Origin: Bythopirellula sp.
GTDB taxonomy: Bacteria > Planctomycetota > Planctomycetia > Pirellulales > Lacipirellulaceae
Reading direction: 5' to 3'
Length of the DNA stretch: 64,000 nt
Assembly (NCBI GenBank): GCA_028285205.1
Contig: JANQQA010000142.1
Span: forward strand, 44,290 to 108,289
The position numbers and the translations under genes are program-made. A model generated the notes under the pieces. It made no database searches and was not told the origin of the DNA. It saw only the letters and a program-made list of their open reading frames with translations. Shown in pieces: positions 43,693 to 52,781 of the stretch; positions within the stretch are counted from its first letter, which is position 1; every line of letters begins with the position of its first letter.

Positions 43693-44298
43693 GTTCTCCT
43701 GACCTTCAGCGTTATGATGTAGACCAACAACAATGAACTTGCGAGTTGAGTGCGCCGCAAGAAGACTGGGTATTGTGCACACGCAACCAGATCCTAAGCC
43801 CAGACCGCCGATGCACACTCAGCACCTAAGCTTCGCCTCTACTTCGCGGAATTCTCACCGATTCTGCAAATATTCTTTGATATGGGCGAGGAGAACTGCT
43901 GCGACGGCGCGGGACAGGAAGTGCCAGTCCCAACAGAAAGATCTTATCGCTCACAATGTCACGCTACGCAGAAGACCAAGGAGTCCTTTTTTTGAGAATC
44001 CGTGAGAATCTGCCGCGATCGACGCGAAGATCTCTTGGAGTGGCAGCGCATTGCGAACTGATAACTCTGCGTGTGCTGCGATCAACTCCTGTGTCTTACA
44101 CAGTGCCGTGCGGAATCTCGTCGACCACCGGCTCGGCCTGTCACTATGTACGCTCGAGATCCCACTGTTGTTGCAGTCGAAGTTGGCCCACCGCTCCGCA
44201 TTGGCAACCGACGGCAACTTTGGCATGGCGCAACAAGCGAATTGACAGGCGTAAGTTGGTATTGCGTCTCAAAGCTAGTCTTTTACTGGGAGATGTTA
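43693..44298. other. Divergent intergenic region
   Basis: Separates the leftward DUF1559 set from a rightward PEP-CTERM gene, so promoters for both are expected. Overlapping frames on both strands have unnatural composition and are not called. No repeat or operator recognised. Confidence 0.5.
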
Positions 44299-45015
44299 AT
44301 GATGGTGAATCGCAACATGGTCTTGTCCACACTGGTGGCGTGTGTCTTTGGGGCTACGAACATAGCGGCAGCCCAAACGTCAAAGTTTGATTTTGGACGT
44401 ACTGAAACGCCAGACTTCCATCAGGCAGGCTGGACGATATTCGAACAGCTTTCTAACCCCGCAACACCGTTGATTTCCGTCGCAGACCCGTCAACAGGTT
44501 GGACGACGACATTTATCGGTCCTGGCGGAAGTGGCACCATCGCGGGAGGGCGGGATCGCGATCCATTCGCAGCCACCTTGGGGCCCGCGTTCACGCTTGA
44601 TAACGTGTACATAGATTTCATTGTTGGTTGGGAGACGCTTTCGATTAACAATCTGAATCCAGCGAGTACGTATGATGTCCAACTAATCATGTTTGACGAC
44701 AACGCGACTGACGGTCGCACCCAGTCCGTGTTCAACGTCACCGATGGATTGAATGAGCTGCTCGGTGTAGGAGATGGACCGGGAGCAGGCGGTGCAGGTG
44801 CCAGCCTTGCGAGCGACCTGGATTTTTCTGTGTTCGGAACAGGGCTATCGCCCGACGCTAACGGTGACATGGTCTTCCGGTTTACCAATACCGCTACGGG
44901 TGACCGTTCGATCATAAATGGGTTGATTGTCACGCAGATCCCAGAGCCAACGTCGGTTACACTGATAGCGCTCGCCGCGCTGTTTATGCACCGCCGTCAG
45001 CGAATTCGCTCGTAG
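44299..45015 (+). CDS. PEP-CTERM surface protein, jelly-roll-like
   Basis: A 238-residue exported protein. Several in-frame ATGs (44293, 44299, 44302) exist; GGGAG at 44288-44292 best fits 44299 or 44302. Signal peptide ends near AAAQT. The mature part KFDFGRTETPDFHQAGWTIF is the opening of a malectin-like or 'F-D-F-G' carbohydrate-binding type domain often seen in planctomycete surface proteins, followed by LDNVYIDFIVGWETLSINNLNPASTYDVQLIMFD, the typical 'L-x-x-G/N-x-x-Y-x-V' sandwich. End IPEPTSVTLIALAALFMHRRQRIRS. It stands 236 nt before the acetylesterase gene and may be co-expressed. Carbohydrate binding is inferred. Confidence 0.78.
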   Translation: MMVNRNMVLSTLVACVFGATNIAAAQTSKFDFGRTETPDFHQAGWTIFEQLSNPATPLISVADPSTGWTTTFIGPGGSGTIAGGRDRDPFAATLGPAFTLDNVYIDFIVGWETLSINNLNPASTYDVQLIMFDDNATDGRTQSVFNVTDGLNELLGVGDGPGAGGAGASLASDLDFSVFGTGLSPDANGDMVFRFTNTATGDRSIINGLIVTQIPEPTSVTLIALAALFMHRRQRIRS

Positions 45016-45250
45016 ACGCCGACATAGCGTCCCTGGTGTCATCAGCCGTCAATCGATCAAAAAGGGAGACGTGCGGGCAGGAGGCCCCACTCGACCTTGT
45101 GCACAGCTTGCTAATGAGCTAGCGACAACGGAAAGCGTAGGAGTCGGATTCAGTTGTTGCTGAAGGTCTGACGAGCGCGAAGCGATCTTGGGACCAAAAG
45201 GGCATCTGGCTGGGGACGCTGCAAGGGTTAAACATGTATCTGGATTACTA

Positions 45251-46312
45251 ATGAACAGACTCTATCAATCGATCTGCGGGAGCGTCCTCGTTTCAATTTT
45301 ACGCGGTGCGTCTCACGATTCGCAACTCCATGGGTATCGACGGCGTCGCACGTTGCGCAGTAGCGGACTGCTCTTCGCTATGGCATGGGCGTTCGCGCTG
45401 CCACTTCAAGCGGCGAAGATTAATGTGTTCCTTGTCGGGGGGCAGTCTAACGCTGATGGACGTGCGGGAAGCAGTCGGCTTCCCGCTGAACTGCAAGCAC
45501 CACAAAGTGATGTTGCAATTTATTGGGCAACTGCCCGCAACGGCTCCAGCACGCTCAATGCTTCCGGCTACGAGCCGTTGAGACCGGGGCTCTCGAATAG
45601 CTCGGGGAGCTTTGGGCCGGAAGTCACCTTTGGCCGCGCGATGGCCGACTTCTATGCCGCACGTGGCGAACAGGTAGCGCTGATCAAGCACGCTCAAGGC
45701 GGCACGGGATTGGTGACCGAATGGCAAGCGGGCGGTGACGCGACGACCAACGGCGACGGATTCGTCTACCGATTGTTCCAAGATGTCGTAAACACCGGCT
45801 TAGCGAGTATCGAAGCGGCACACCCCCCGGGAGGAGCCCCACCAATGGAAGTTTCGATCGCAGGCATGATCTGGATGCAAGGTGAGCGGGACTCCAACAG
45901 CACCAGAGATGCACTCGCGTACGAGTCCAATTTGACTCAGTTTATCGGCGACGTCCGCTCCACTTACGGGACTGATTTGCCGTTCGTGATCGGTCAGCTT
46001 TCTATGAATCAGACCGGCACCAATGGCACCGCCGATGCCCGCGAAACTGTCAGGATAGCCCAAGCAGACGTCGCTGAAGCGCTTGCCAATACGGCACTCG
46101 TCGTCACCAACGACTTTGGCCTAAAGACTGACAACCTTCACTTCGATGCGGCTGGCCAGCAAGACTTAGGCTACGCCTTCGCCAACAAGATGCAGTCACT
46201 GATCGTGCCGGAACCAACGTCGATAGCGCTCATCGGGATAATGGGACTACTCGTGCCGCGCCGTGAAACCGTACGAAAGCCGCAGAAATTGATCGCTGAT
46301 AAGCATGTATGA
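45251..46312 (+). CDS. PEP-CTERM acetylesterase (SASA / CE6-like)
   Basis: A 353-residue secreted esterase of the SGNH-like SASA/CE6 class, which removes acetyl groups from xylan or sialic acids. ATG 45251 is preferred; a long N-region precedes the hydrophobic signal (LLFAMAWAFALPLQA). Catalytic serine S66 in VFLVGGQSNADG, the oxyanion/second block MIWMQGERDS (E212), and the catalytic D-x-x-H in TDNLHFDAAG (D294, H297). C-terminus VPEPTSIALIGIMGLLVPRRETVRK. The stop overlaps the next gene's start by 8 nt, coupling it to an ECF sigma factor. With the GH10 and GH9 genes downstream, acetyl-xylan is the likeliest substrate. Confidence 0.88.
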   Translation: MNRLYQSICGSVLVSILRGASHDSQLHGYRRRRTLRSSGLLFAMAWAFALPLQAAKINVFLVGGQSNADGRAGSSRLPAELQAPQSDVAIYWATARNGSSTLNASGYEPLRPGLSNSSGSFGPEVTFGRAMADFYAARGEQVALIKHAQGGTGLVTEWQAGGDATTNGDGFVYRLFQDVVNTGLASIEAAHPPGGAPPMEVSIAGMIWMQGERDSNSTRDALAYESNLTQFIGDVRSTYGTDLPFVIGQLSMNQTGTNGTADARETVRIAQADVAEALANTALVVTNDFGLKTDNLHFDAAGQQDLGYAFANKMQSLIVPEPTSIALIGIMGLLVPRRETVRKPQKLIADKHV

Positions 46313-46856
46313 TGAACATTCGCAAGCGCGCGTAGAGCAGAACCACGTCCAGTTCGTACATCTGTTTTCTCAACATCAGCGCGACATTAAGGCGTACATT
46401 CGGTCATTGGTGCCCTCCGCCGCCGATGCCGACGACGTTATGCAAGAGACCAGCGTTATTCTGTGGGAGAAGTTTTCAGAATACGAACCTGGCAGAGATT
46501 TTGGCCGCTGGGGTTGCGGTATCGCTCGCATGGTCGTACTGCGATTGCGTCGAAAAACTGCCAACGACAGGCACTGGTTCAACGAAGAGCTGATACAATT
46601 ACTGTCGTCGGAGCGACAGGACAAGTCGGCTTCTTTTTTCGAATCGCGTCGCGATGCGTTGCGCGAATGCGTAGCAGCACTTGATCCAGGGCAGTGCCGT
46701 TTTCTTGAACTTCGCTATGGGCAGAACAAGTCGGTCGAAGCGATTTCTCAGGATGCGGGACGGCCTCTCAGCACGATATATCGACGTTTTGCTAAGCTCC
46801 GCAAACTGCTTTACGATTGTGTGTCACGAAAACTGGAGGTGGCGAATAGGTTATGA
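46305..46856 (+). CDS. ECF sigma factor (Rhodopirellula/Verrucomicrobium type)
   Basis: A 183-residue sigma factor. Region 2: FVHLFSQHQRDIKAYIRSLVP, DADDVMQETSVILWEKFSEYEPGRDFGRWGCGIARMVVL; region 4: LDPGQCRFLELRYGQNKSVEAISQDAG and STIYRRFAKLRKLL. The FGRWGCGIAR and YGQNKSVE blocks fit the TIGR02989 subfamily (Sig-70_gvs1). It starts inside the end of the esterase gene and its own stop overlaps the FecR-like gene by 4 nt, a strongly coupled esterase-sigma-regulator arrangement. Partner anti-sigma activity probably resides in the next protein. Confidence 0.9.
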   Translation: MYDEHSQARVEQNHVQFVHLFSQHQRDIKAYIRSLVPSAADADDVMQETSVILWEKFSEYEPGRDFGRWGCGIARMVVLRLRRKTANDRHWFNEELIQLLSSERQDKSASFFESRRDALRECVAALDPGQCRFLELRYGQNKSVEAISQDAGRPLSTIYRRFAKLRKLLYDCVSRKLEVANRL

Positions 46857-48334
46857 AGACCTTCTCGGATCCGGAAGATAGCAACTTACCTCCGGAACAG
46901 ACGCATGAGCTCATATCAGCATTGTGTGATGGTTCCATTACTGAAGAACAACTTCGTTTGCTTGAGACGGAATTGCTCCAAAATGCCGAATCGAGAGAGA
47001 TCTACGCTGCGATTTTGGAACAAGAGGCCTCTCTCGAGTGGGAGTTATCCACAAAAGAAGCGTTGATACGGATACGTCGTGATGAGGTAGAGACGCACCT
47101 CGGCGCCGACGGTGTTGGAACTGACTCGGGACAACCGCTTGGCAACCCGGTCTCTGTCGCACCAAGACCCGCTGCGAGGTGGATGATCGCCGCGGCAGTT
47201 CTAATCGTGGGTGGCCTGACAGTCTGGAGTACGGTATTCAGGGCTCCTTTGAAGGGCCCCGCTGGCAATTCCCCCCAGGCAAATGTACGGCAAGCAGTTG
47301 GCGGTATTCAAGGACTGGCTGAGGACTGCATGTGGTACGTCGAAGATCTCGCGGGTAGCGAGCACGCCAACGTGGCTGTTGGTGAAACGCTCCGAGTCGT
47401 TGAAGGGGAAGTACAAGTTGCCTACGAAAGTGGAACGACAGTGGTCCTTGCTGCTCCGGCAGTCTTCGAATTCACCGGTTCGAACTCCGCGAAGTTAGTC
47501 CACGGCAAGCTCAGAGGGCAGGTATCGGAGGGTGCTGAAGGATTTATCGTCAATACTCCGCGTGCTTCAGTGGTCGATTACGGGACCGAGTTCGGCATTA
47601 GTGTGGACGAATCGGGCGCGACCAATATCGCGGTGTTTGAGGGTGAGGTAGGCGTTGAACAAACGGACTCTCTGAAAGCACTAAGGCTGAGAATGGGGGA
47701 CGGCGTGCACCTGGATGAATTCGGTAAAATGAGCCGACTTGTCGCTTTCGAAAGCAGCTTCTTTCCTTCCGAAGGCGATGCTCAATCAATACTGCGCGAG
47801 CCACTAATCACAGACATTCGTGACAACACCAATCAGCCAGACAATATGAAGTACTACGAGATCGTCGTTGGCGGAATGCGCGAGGATGCGCGTGCGTACG
47901 TTGACCGAGAGTTTCACCAATGGAATGGTCACACGTCCACTGGAATGCCGGACTATCTGCTCGGAGCGGATTATGTCCGCATGTTCAACAATGACAAGAT
48001 CAACGAGCAGATTGAAATCGAAGTGACTGTCGGGCAGCCCGCAGTTGTGTACGTATTTGTTGATGATCGTAACAACATTCCAGGGTGGCTTAGCTCGGTT
48101 TTCGAAGATACCGGCGACACGATCGGATTGGACACTGGGCCATATAGAGATTTGGACAATATCCTCCGGTTGGAGGATCGCACTACCGGCGTTGGCCCGG
48201 GCGAGAGCATCGATGGTGTGTTTTCGATTTGGCAGTTGCGAGTTGAGATACCGCGCACACTGAAGCTTGGAACGGCCGATATACGGGATACTAGAACGAA
48301 TATGTATGCGCTAGCAGCAGTGCCGCTGGAGTAG
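46853..48334 (+). CDS. FecR-domain transmembrane regulator (putative anti-sigma)
   Basis: A 493-residue protein. Residues 1-80 are cytoplasmic and anti-sigma-like (TEEQLRLLETELLQNAESREIYAAIL). One membrane helix at ~109-128 (RWMIAAAVLIVGGLTVWS). The FecR domain follows: GETLRVVEGEVQVAYESGTTVVLAAPAVFEF, KLRGQVSEGAEGFIVNTPRASVVDYGTEF and GEVGVEQTDSLKALRLRMGDG. The last ~200 residues (YEIVVGGMREDARAYVDREF, VGQPAVVYVFVDDRNNIPGWL) form a beta-rich extracytoplasmic domain that might sense ligand. Overlaps the sigma factor stop by ATGA. Typical sigma/FecR pairs in planctomycetes control surface genes; here the esterase is the obvious candidate. Confidence 0.87.
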   Translation: MKTFSDPEDSNLPPEQTHELISALCDGSITEEQLRLLETELLQNAESREIYAAILEQEASLEWELSTKEALIRIRRDEVETHLGADGVGTDSGQPLGNPVSVAPRPAARWMIAAAVLIVGGLTVWSTVFRAPLKGPAGNSPQANVRQAVGGIQGLAEDCMWYVEDLAGSEHANVAVGETLRVVEGEVQVAYESGTTVVLAAPAVFEFTGSNSAKLVHGKLRGQVSEGAEGFIVNTPRASVVDYGTEFGISVDESGATNIAVFEGEVGVEQTDSLKALRLRMGDGVHLDEFGKMSRLVAFESSFFPSEGDAQSILREPLITDIRDNTNQPDNMKYYEIVVGGMREDARAYVDREFHQWNGHTSTGMPDYLLGADYVRMFNNDKINEQIEIEVTVGQPAVVYVFVDDRNNIPGWLSSVFEDTGDTIGLDTGPYRDLDNILRLEDRTTGVGPGESIDGVFSIWQLRVEIPRTLKLGTADIRDTRTNMYALAAVPLE

Positions 48335-48420
48335 GTCTATGGGTTGAAGAGTCGGCCTGACGAAAAGTTAACCTTAGTAGAAGCGGCGAAATCAGTAATC
48401 CAGTTTTCCGCGGGCTGGTA

Positions 48421-48655
48421 CTGCGACAATCTTCCTCGATCTACAGGCCGAAGTACTTTTCGCCTACTTGCTAACGCGCGCAGGACGTAAACGCTGAACG
48501 CATCTACGAAGCAGCTTCTGCAACTTCGATCCAATTCAACAAAGCATCTTCGAGTCCATTTTGGTGTGGTCTAAGTGAAGTCGGTTAGATACCCCAGTCA
48601 ATTCGCTCCCAACTCGGCATACACTAGTCGACTCCGATGGACACCACGTGTTGGA
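48421..48655 (+). repeat. Dispersed repeat copy B (degenerate coding remnant)
   Basis: Second copy of the element at 39818-40055. In the frame matching copy A it reads VLFAYLLTRAGRKR, a stop, THLRSSFCNFDPIQQSIFES, ILVWSK and a final stop, i.e. a short gene broken by one nonsense codon. Similarity extends past the stop for about 80 nt. The rest of the 48335-48769 gap shows nothing else. Confidence 0.75.
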
Positions 48656-48769
48656 ATTGTGTTCACCTTAACTGTGGAATCCAAGTTGGAATGTGATCTT
48701 CGATGCTGGAATTAGTCCCAGCAATACTCATGAGCACGGTGCAGGTACCATAAGGCACGAAGAATGTCA

Positions 48770-50551
48770 TTAGGTGTTTCGACGTCGTGTCGTCGCCAAC
48801 AGGCAAGTTCCAACCAGCAAAGTCAGGATGCATGATGGCTCGGGAACTAAAGTCGCAGCCACCGCGCCGCTCGGATTGCCGTAGCTCGCCTGCCAGGCAG
48901 CCAGATCAGACATGCTGAGCGGATTAGGCGACTCGCCACGCTGCCAGGCGAGAAAGTCGTCACCATTGATGTTGCCGTCGACGTTGTAGTCGGCGGACGC
49001 ACCTGTTTCAGCGATGAACAGCCCCTGACTTCCATCAGTGAATGAAAGTGAGAACAGAAGCTGGCCCGCGGAATTGAACACGCTCGTTTGCCCGTCTTGC
49101 GATCCAGCCGCCGTCGTGAAGCCGCTCGTCAGAAATGCGACTTCTCTGAGATCTTCTGCCAATGGATCGGGATCGACATCGAACAGATCACCTTCACGGG
49201 CGATCACGCGCAGGTGGCCGTCGACTTCGGCGAACAAGGCTCGATCGTTCGAGTCGTCGACGTTCTCGCCTTGCAACTCGCTCGAGAAGGCAACTTGCCC
49301 AGCGTCGTTCAAATAGAACGAACTGATTTCGCCAAAACGGGCTGAATCGGTCGCGTCGGGGATGAGGTCGTTTTGCCGCGATACAATTTCTAACGAACCG
49401 TTGACGATCTTGTAGAACACCTCATCATTTGAGTCGTTGATAGCTGCACCCATCAGGCTTGCATTGAAAGCGACGTTTCCCGCACCATTGATCGCCAGTT
49501 GTTCAAAGAGCTCGAACTGTGGATTGAGAAAGGTTCCGGGAGCAGTTTGCCCCATCTCTACCAACAGATGCAACCCCTCGTCCTCCAGGTAGAGTCCCGT
49601 AGATTGCCCAGACGGGCCGTCTGTGAAACCGCGAAAGAGGGTGGCTCCAGCGTTGTTGATGCTAAATAGATCGACGTCGAAAAAGTTCGTCCCCACGACG
49701 GCGCCGGGTGCGGCGGTCCCGCTGAGTACCACCTCTTGCAGTCCGTTACTTTCAGTGTGCGTGAAGATCCCAACGCCTCCGGAATGGGGACCAACAAATG
49801 TCACCTGCCCGGTGTTGCTGATCTGCGGAGCGCCTACGGAAAGAAAGCCGAATGTGGTTCCTGGCCCAGCACCTGGCACCTGTTGTCCCTCGCGGGCGAT
49901 TAGATTTGTACTTCCTGAGCCGAACGAATAAACAGCTCCGTCATTGTCGCCATTCGTGCCGACGCCATCCAGCAGCACCGAACCGACCGACTGCCCTGCT
50001 TCGTTCGTTGCGGAGATATTGATGTCTGAGAAGACCACGCCATGACCGGCCCCCGGAGCCCAGCCGCGTTCCAAGGCGAGTAATTCGGTCGCGTCGGCCG
50101 AACCGTGAAACACGCCATGGTTGTTGCCAACGTTGACTCCTTCGCCGGTAAGTTGTGTGTCAAAAACCACGCTTGCGCCACCGCCAGACAAGTAAAAAAG
50201 TCCCATCGTGGCGCTGTCGTAGGCGACGTCGCCGACGAAGCCGGGAGGAAGATCATCGCCACGGGCGACAAGCGTATCGGTGACTCCATCCGACAAGTAC
50301 ACTCCTCGGTCGTTCTCCGATGGAAGCACGCCTGGCCCCTGGTAAGTAGCAACGTATACCGCGTTTCCCGCATCGCTGAGTGACCGGGCACTGAAGGATT
50401 CGTAGTTAATCCCAGGATCAGTCCCTGCGGCAGGGAGCCCCGACAGGTTGAGAGTTCGATAAGTGATTTCTGCATGCAGCTTACCAATCATTGTGAGCAA
50501 TAGCATCGCGCCACCCAGCGTGATTGGAAGCAATCTCTGCCCAATGGTCAT
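48770..50551 (-). CDS. PEP-CTERM/dockerin propeller protein
   Basis: A 593-residue exported protein. The frame starts with a TTG at 50557, but ATG 50551 has AAGGA 7 nt upstream and the same signal peptide (MTIGQRLLPITLGGAMLLLTM). Eight or more repeats follow the NxxG / V-F and A-R-E/Q-G pattern: LSDAGNAVYVATYQG, LVARGDDLPPG, LIAREGQQVPG, ISNTGQVTFVG, INGAGNVAFNASL, LNDAGQVAFSSELQG and VIAREGDLF. One dockerin-like segment (DYNVDGNINGDDFLAWQRG) precedes VPEPSCILTLLVGTCLLATTRRRNT. Larger relative of the 9581 protein. It starts 10 nt after the stop of 50562, so they share a transcript. Confidence 0.86.
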   Translation of the reverse strand: MTIGQRLLPITLGGAMLLLTMIGKLHAEITYRTLNLSGLPAAGTDPGINYESFSARSLSDAGNAVYVATYQGPGVLPSENDRGVYLSDGVTDTLVARGDDLPPGFVGDVAYDSATMGLFYLSGGGASVVFDTQLTGEGVNVGNNHGVFHGSADATELLALERGWAPGAGHGVVFSDINISATNEAGQSVGSVLLDGVGTNGDNDGAVYSFGSGSTNLIAREGQQVPGAGPGTTFGFLSVGAPQISNTGQVTFVGPHSGGVGIFTHTESNGLQEVVLSGTAAPGAVVGTNFFDVDLFSINNAGATLFRGFTDGPSGQSTGLYLEDEGLHLLVEMGQTAPGTFLNPQFELFEQLAINGAGNVAFNASLMGAAINDSNDEVFYKIVNGSLEIVSRQNDLIPDATDSARFGEISSFYLNDAGQVAFSSELQGENVDDSNDRALFAEVDGHLRVIAREGDLFDVDPDPLAEDLREVAFLTSGFTTAAGSQDGQTSVFNSAGQLLFSLSFTDGSQGLFIAETGASADYNVDGNINGDDFLAWQRGESPNPLSMSDLAAWQASYGNPSGAVAATLVPEPSCILTLLVGTCLLATTRRRNT

Positions 50552-50561
50552 ATTCAAATCC

Positions 50562-52781
50562 TTATTTTAGGGATGTAAACCCGAAGTCTTGCGGTCGGCG
50601 AATCGCGCAGGCAAGTGCCCAAAGGCTTGCCAACAACGCAGTCGAAGGTTCAGGCACAATGTTCTCGATCGCTACCAAACGCAAAGTCACGTCGTGCGGA
50701 TGATAAAGCACTTCCCACTGAAACTCTTTGCCGCCTGCGATGGAGACCGGCTCAGCATCGAAAGTTCCACTCACGTTGCCGACCGCGGTAAGGATGGTGA
50801 ACTCGTCGCCGATTTCAGGGAGGAACAGGCCACTGCCCGTGTCGATTAACTCGACTCCGAGCAGCCCGTCGAGCACGGCGTCCATGCCTGTCACTTGCAA
50901 GAGATCATGCTCGTCTCCCGAAAGGTAGCCGCCAATCTCAGTAATCCAGGTGCCACTTGCAGTATTCTCAAAACTATCCACCGAGGCGATGCCCGGAGAA
51001 TCGCCGACTGAGAGCAATCCTTGATTAACCAAACCGGTTTCGTCGAGCGTAGCTCCGTCGGCGAGATTCATCTCTCCGGTCGTCCTGTTGGTCAACGTTC
51101 CTTCGCCGGTAAACATGGCCCCCGCGTCGATTTGCGACGTCTTTCGCATTCCTAGGCTGGAAGACGGGGTCGCGAAGTTGGTGGTGGTTCCTGATGCAAA
51201 TCGCGTATCGGCGTTGATGCGAATATCGGTCCCTGAAACGTTGACCTCACCCTCGAGCCAGATCTTCGATCCTGCCAACCGTGTAGCGCCGAACGGGAGA
51301 GTGTTGTTCAGGTTCAACGTTCCTTCCATGGTCCAGAAGTCCTCGGGGTCCGCGAGGTTGAGCGTGAACTGGCCGGTAGCGCCGCCGCCAATGGTCATTT
51401 CGCTTCCGAACGTGTTCATCTCATTAGTGGATTGGATATTCTCCGCATTGACCACGAGCGACGAGTTGACTTGCCAATCGGCTTGAAAAGATGCGCCTGG
51501 ACTTCCGTCCAGGTCGAATCTCTTGGCGTTGATTACAGTAGGCCCGCTAACGGTGGCGTCGTCAAACTGGCGAGCGACACCGTTGATTGTCACGTCGCCA
51601 TCCCAGTCAGTGGGACCACGAAAAGTAACCACTCCATCAATGGGGGCATCGCTGTGCGTCGCGAAGGCTCCACCTCGCATTGTGGTCGCGCTGCTAAAGA
51701 GGAGTTCAGTCGTCCCAGAGTTTAATGTGAATTGTCCGCCATTTACGGTTGCGCCTATGAACTCGAGTCGCGACTCACTTCCCAACGAAATGTTTGCGCT
51801 CGCATTGATCGTGGCTTTCGATGTGATAACGAGGTGAGCAAACTCGCCGAAGTGCAGGCTTGGAGTCATTGAGAGCTCGCCCTCAAGCGTAACGGGCACG
51901 CCGTCAATGACGGCGGGCTGGTTGGTTGCGCCATCAATACCAACTTGAACGACGCTCTGCGCATCCAAGGTCCAGCTCTCGGAAAGATTCATCGTCAGTC
52001 GACGATCGTTCGCAAGTGTTAATTGACCGCTAAACGGATCGGTGAGGCCTGTACCGTTTAGCGTGAAATGATCGTAGACTTGCGGTCCGCCATCGCCGAA
52101 ACTGTTTCCGCCTACAAACAGCTTGCCACTTTCGTTGGTGCCATCGAGATCGAACAGAGCGTCTCCAAGCTGGTTAAACGTCAGCACTCCTTGCGCATCG
52201 ATGATTCCGTCGTTGGAAGCCGTAAAGAAATCACCGTTGAAGTTGACGACGCCTTGTCCGGCAAGCTTCGCGTTGGGGCCAATCAACAGCGAGCTTCCGA
52301 TGTTGGCGACGGCCCCTCCGCGGAGTGCGAGTTCGCTATCGGCGCTCAGAGAGACTTGGCTAGCCGTCAAGTCGGCCGGGCCTGCGCTAGGGTAGATGAA
52401 CAATGCGGCGGGCTGACTCGGCCCGGGGTTGAGCACGTTCTCGCCCCGAATTGCAAGGGCCGCTTGAACAGAAACCGGAAAGGCGTCGCCGGCAGGCAGC
52501 ACGCGATTGGTGACTTGGTTGCCGTTGCCGATACGCAGGTCTTCAACGAAGGCCGGCTGATCAATCTGGATGGACAGGTCTTGTACCGTGGATTCGAAGG
52601 TTCCGATGAACGCGAGATCGGTAATTCCAGGCACGCTGTTCGTGTGCCAGTTGGAGGGCTCGGACCAAAGGCCGTCGCCGCCGATCCAGTCTTGGCCGAG
52701 CGCTGGTTGGAGGTTGATGATCGCGAGCGTTGCAGCCGTTAGCAGCGGTGGAGTCAGCACGATTCTTCGAAGATGTCGCAT
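50562..52781 (-). CDS. PEP-CTERM solenoid surface protein
   Basis: A 739-residue exported protein. The start at 52781 (MRHLRRIVLTPPLLTAATLAIINLQPA) gives a signal peptide; the frame upstream to 52907 does not. The mature N-terminus QDWIGGDGLWSEPSNWHTNSVPG is the 'W-x-G-x-x-G-x-W-x-x-x-x-N-W' opening of passenger-type solenoids. It continues with FDLDGTNESGKLFV, FTLNGTGLTDPFSGQLTL and TLEGELSMTPSL rungs, distantly like the two giants at 33753 and 36790 (DGTSEAG, LADPFSGNITV). No dockerin. Ends VPEPSTALLASLWALACAIRRPQDFGFTSLK. First gene of a two-gene leftward unit. Confidence 0.84.
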   Translation of the reverse strand: MRHLRRIVLTPPLLTAATLAIINLQPALGQDWIGGDGLWSEPSNWHTNSVPGITDLAFIGTFESTVQDLSIQIDQPAFVEDLRIGNGNQVTNRVLPAGDAFPVSVQAALAIRGENVLNPGPSQPAALFIYPSAGPADLTASQVSLSADSELALRGGAVANIGSSLLIGPNAKLAGQGVVNFNGDFFTASNDGIIDAQGVLTFNQLGDALFDLDGTNESGKLFVGGNSFGDGGPQVYDHFTLNGTGLTDPFSGQLTLANDRRLTMNLSESWTLDAQSVVQVGIDGATNQPAVIDGVPVTLEGELSMTPSLHFGEFAHLVITSKATINASANISLGSESRLEFIGATVNGGQFTLNSGTTELLFSSATTMRGGAFATHSDAPIDGVVTFRGPTDWDGDVTINGVARQFDDATVSGPTVINAKRFDLDGSPGASFQADWQVNSSLVVNAENIQSTNEMNTFGSEMTIGGGATGQFTLNLADPEDFWTMEGTLNLNNTLPFGATRLAGSKIWLEGEVNVSGTDIRINADTRFASGTTTNFATPSSSLGMRKTSQIDAGAMFTGEGTLTNRTTGEMNLADGATLDETGLVNQGLLSVGDSPGIASVDSFENTASGTWITEIGGYLSGDEHDLLQVTGMDAVLDGLLGVELIDTGSGLFLPEIGDEFTILTAVGNVSGTFDAEPVSIAGGKEFQWEVLYHPHDVTLRLVAIENIVPEPSTALLASLWALACAIRRPQDFGFTSLK

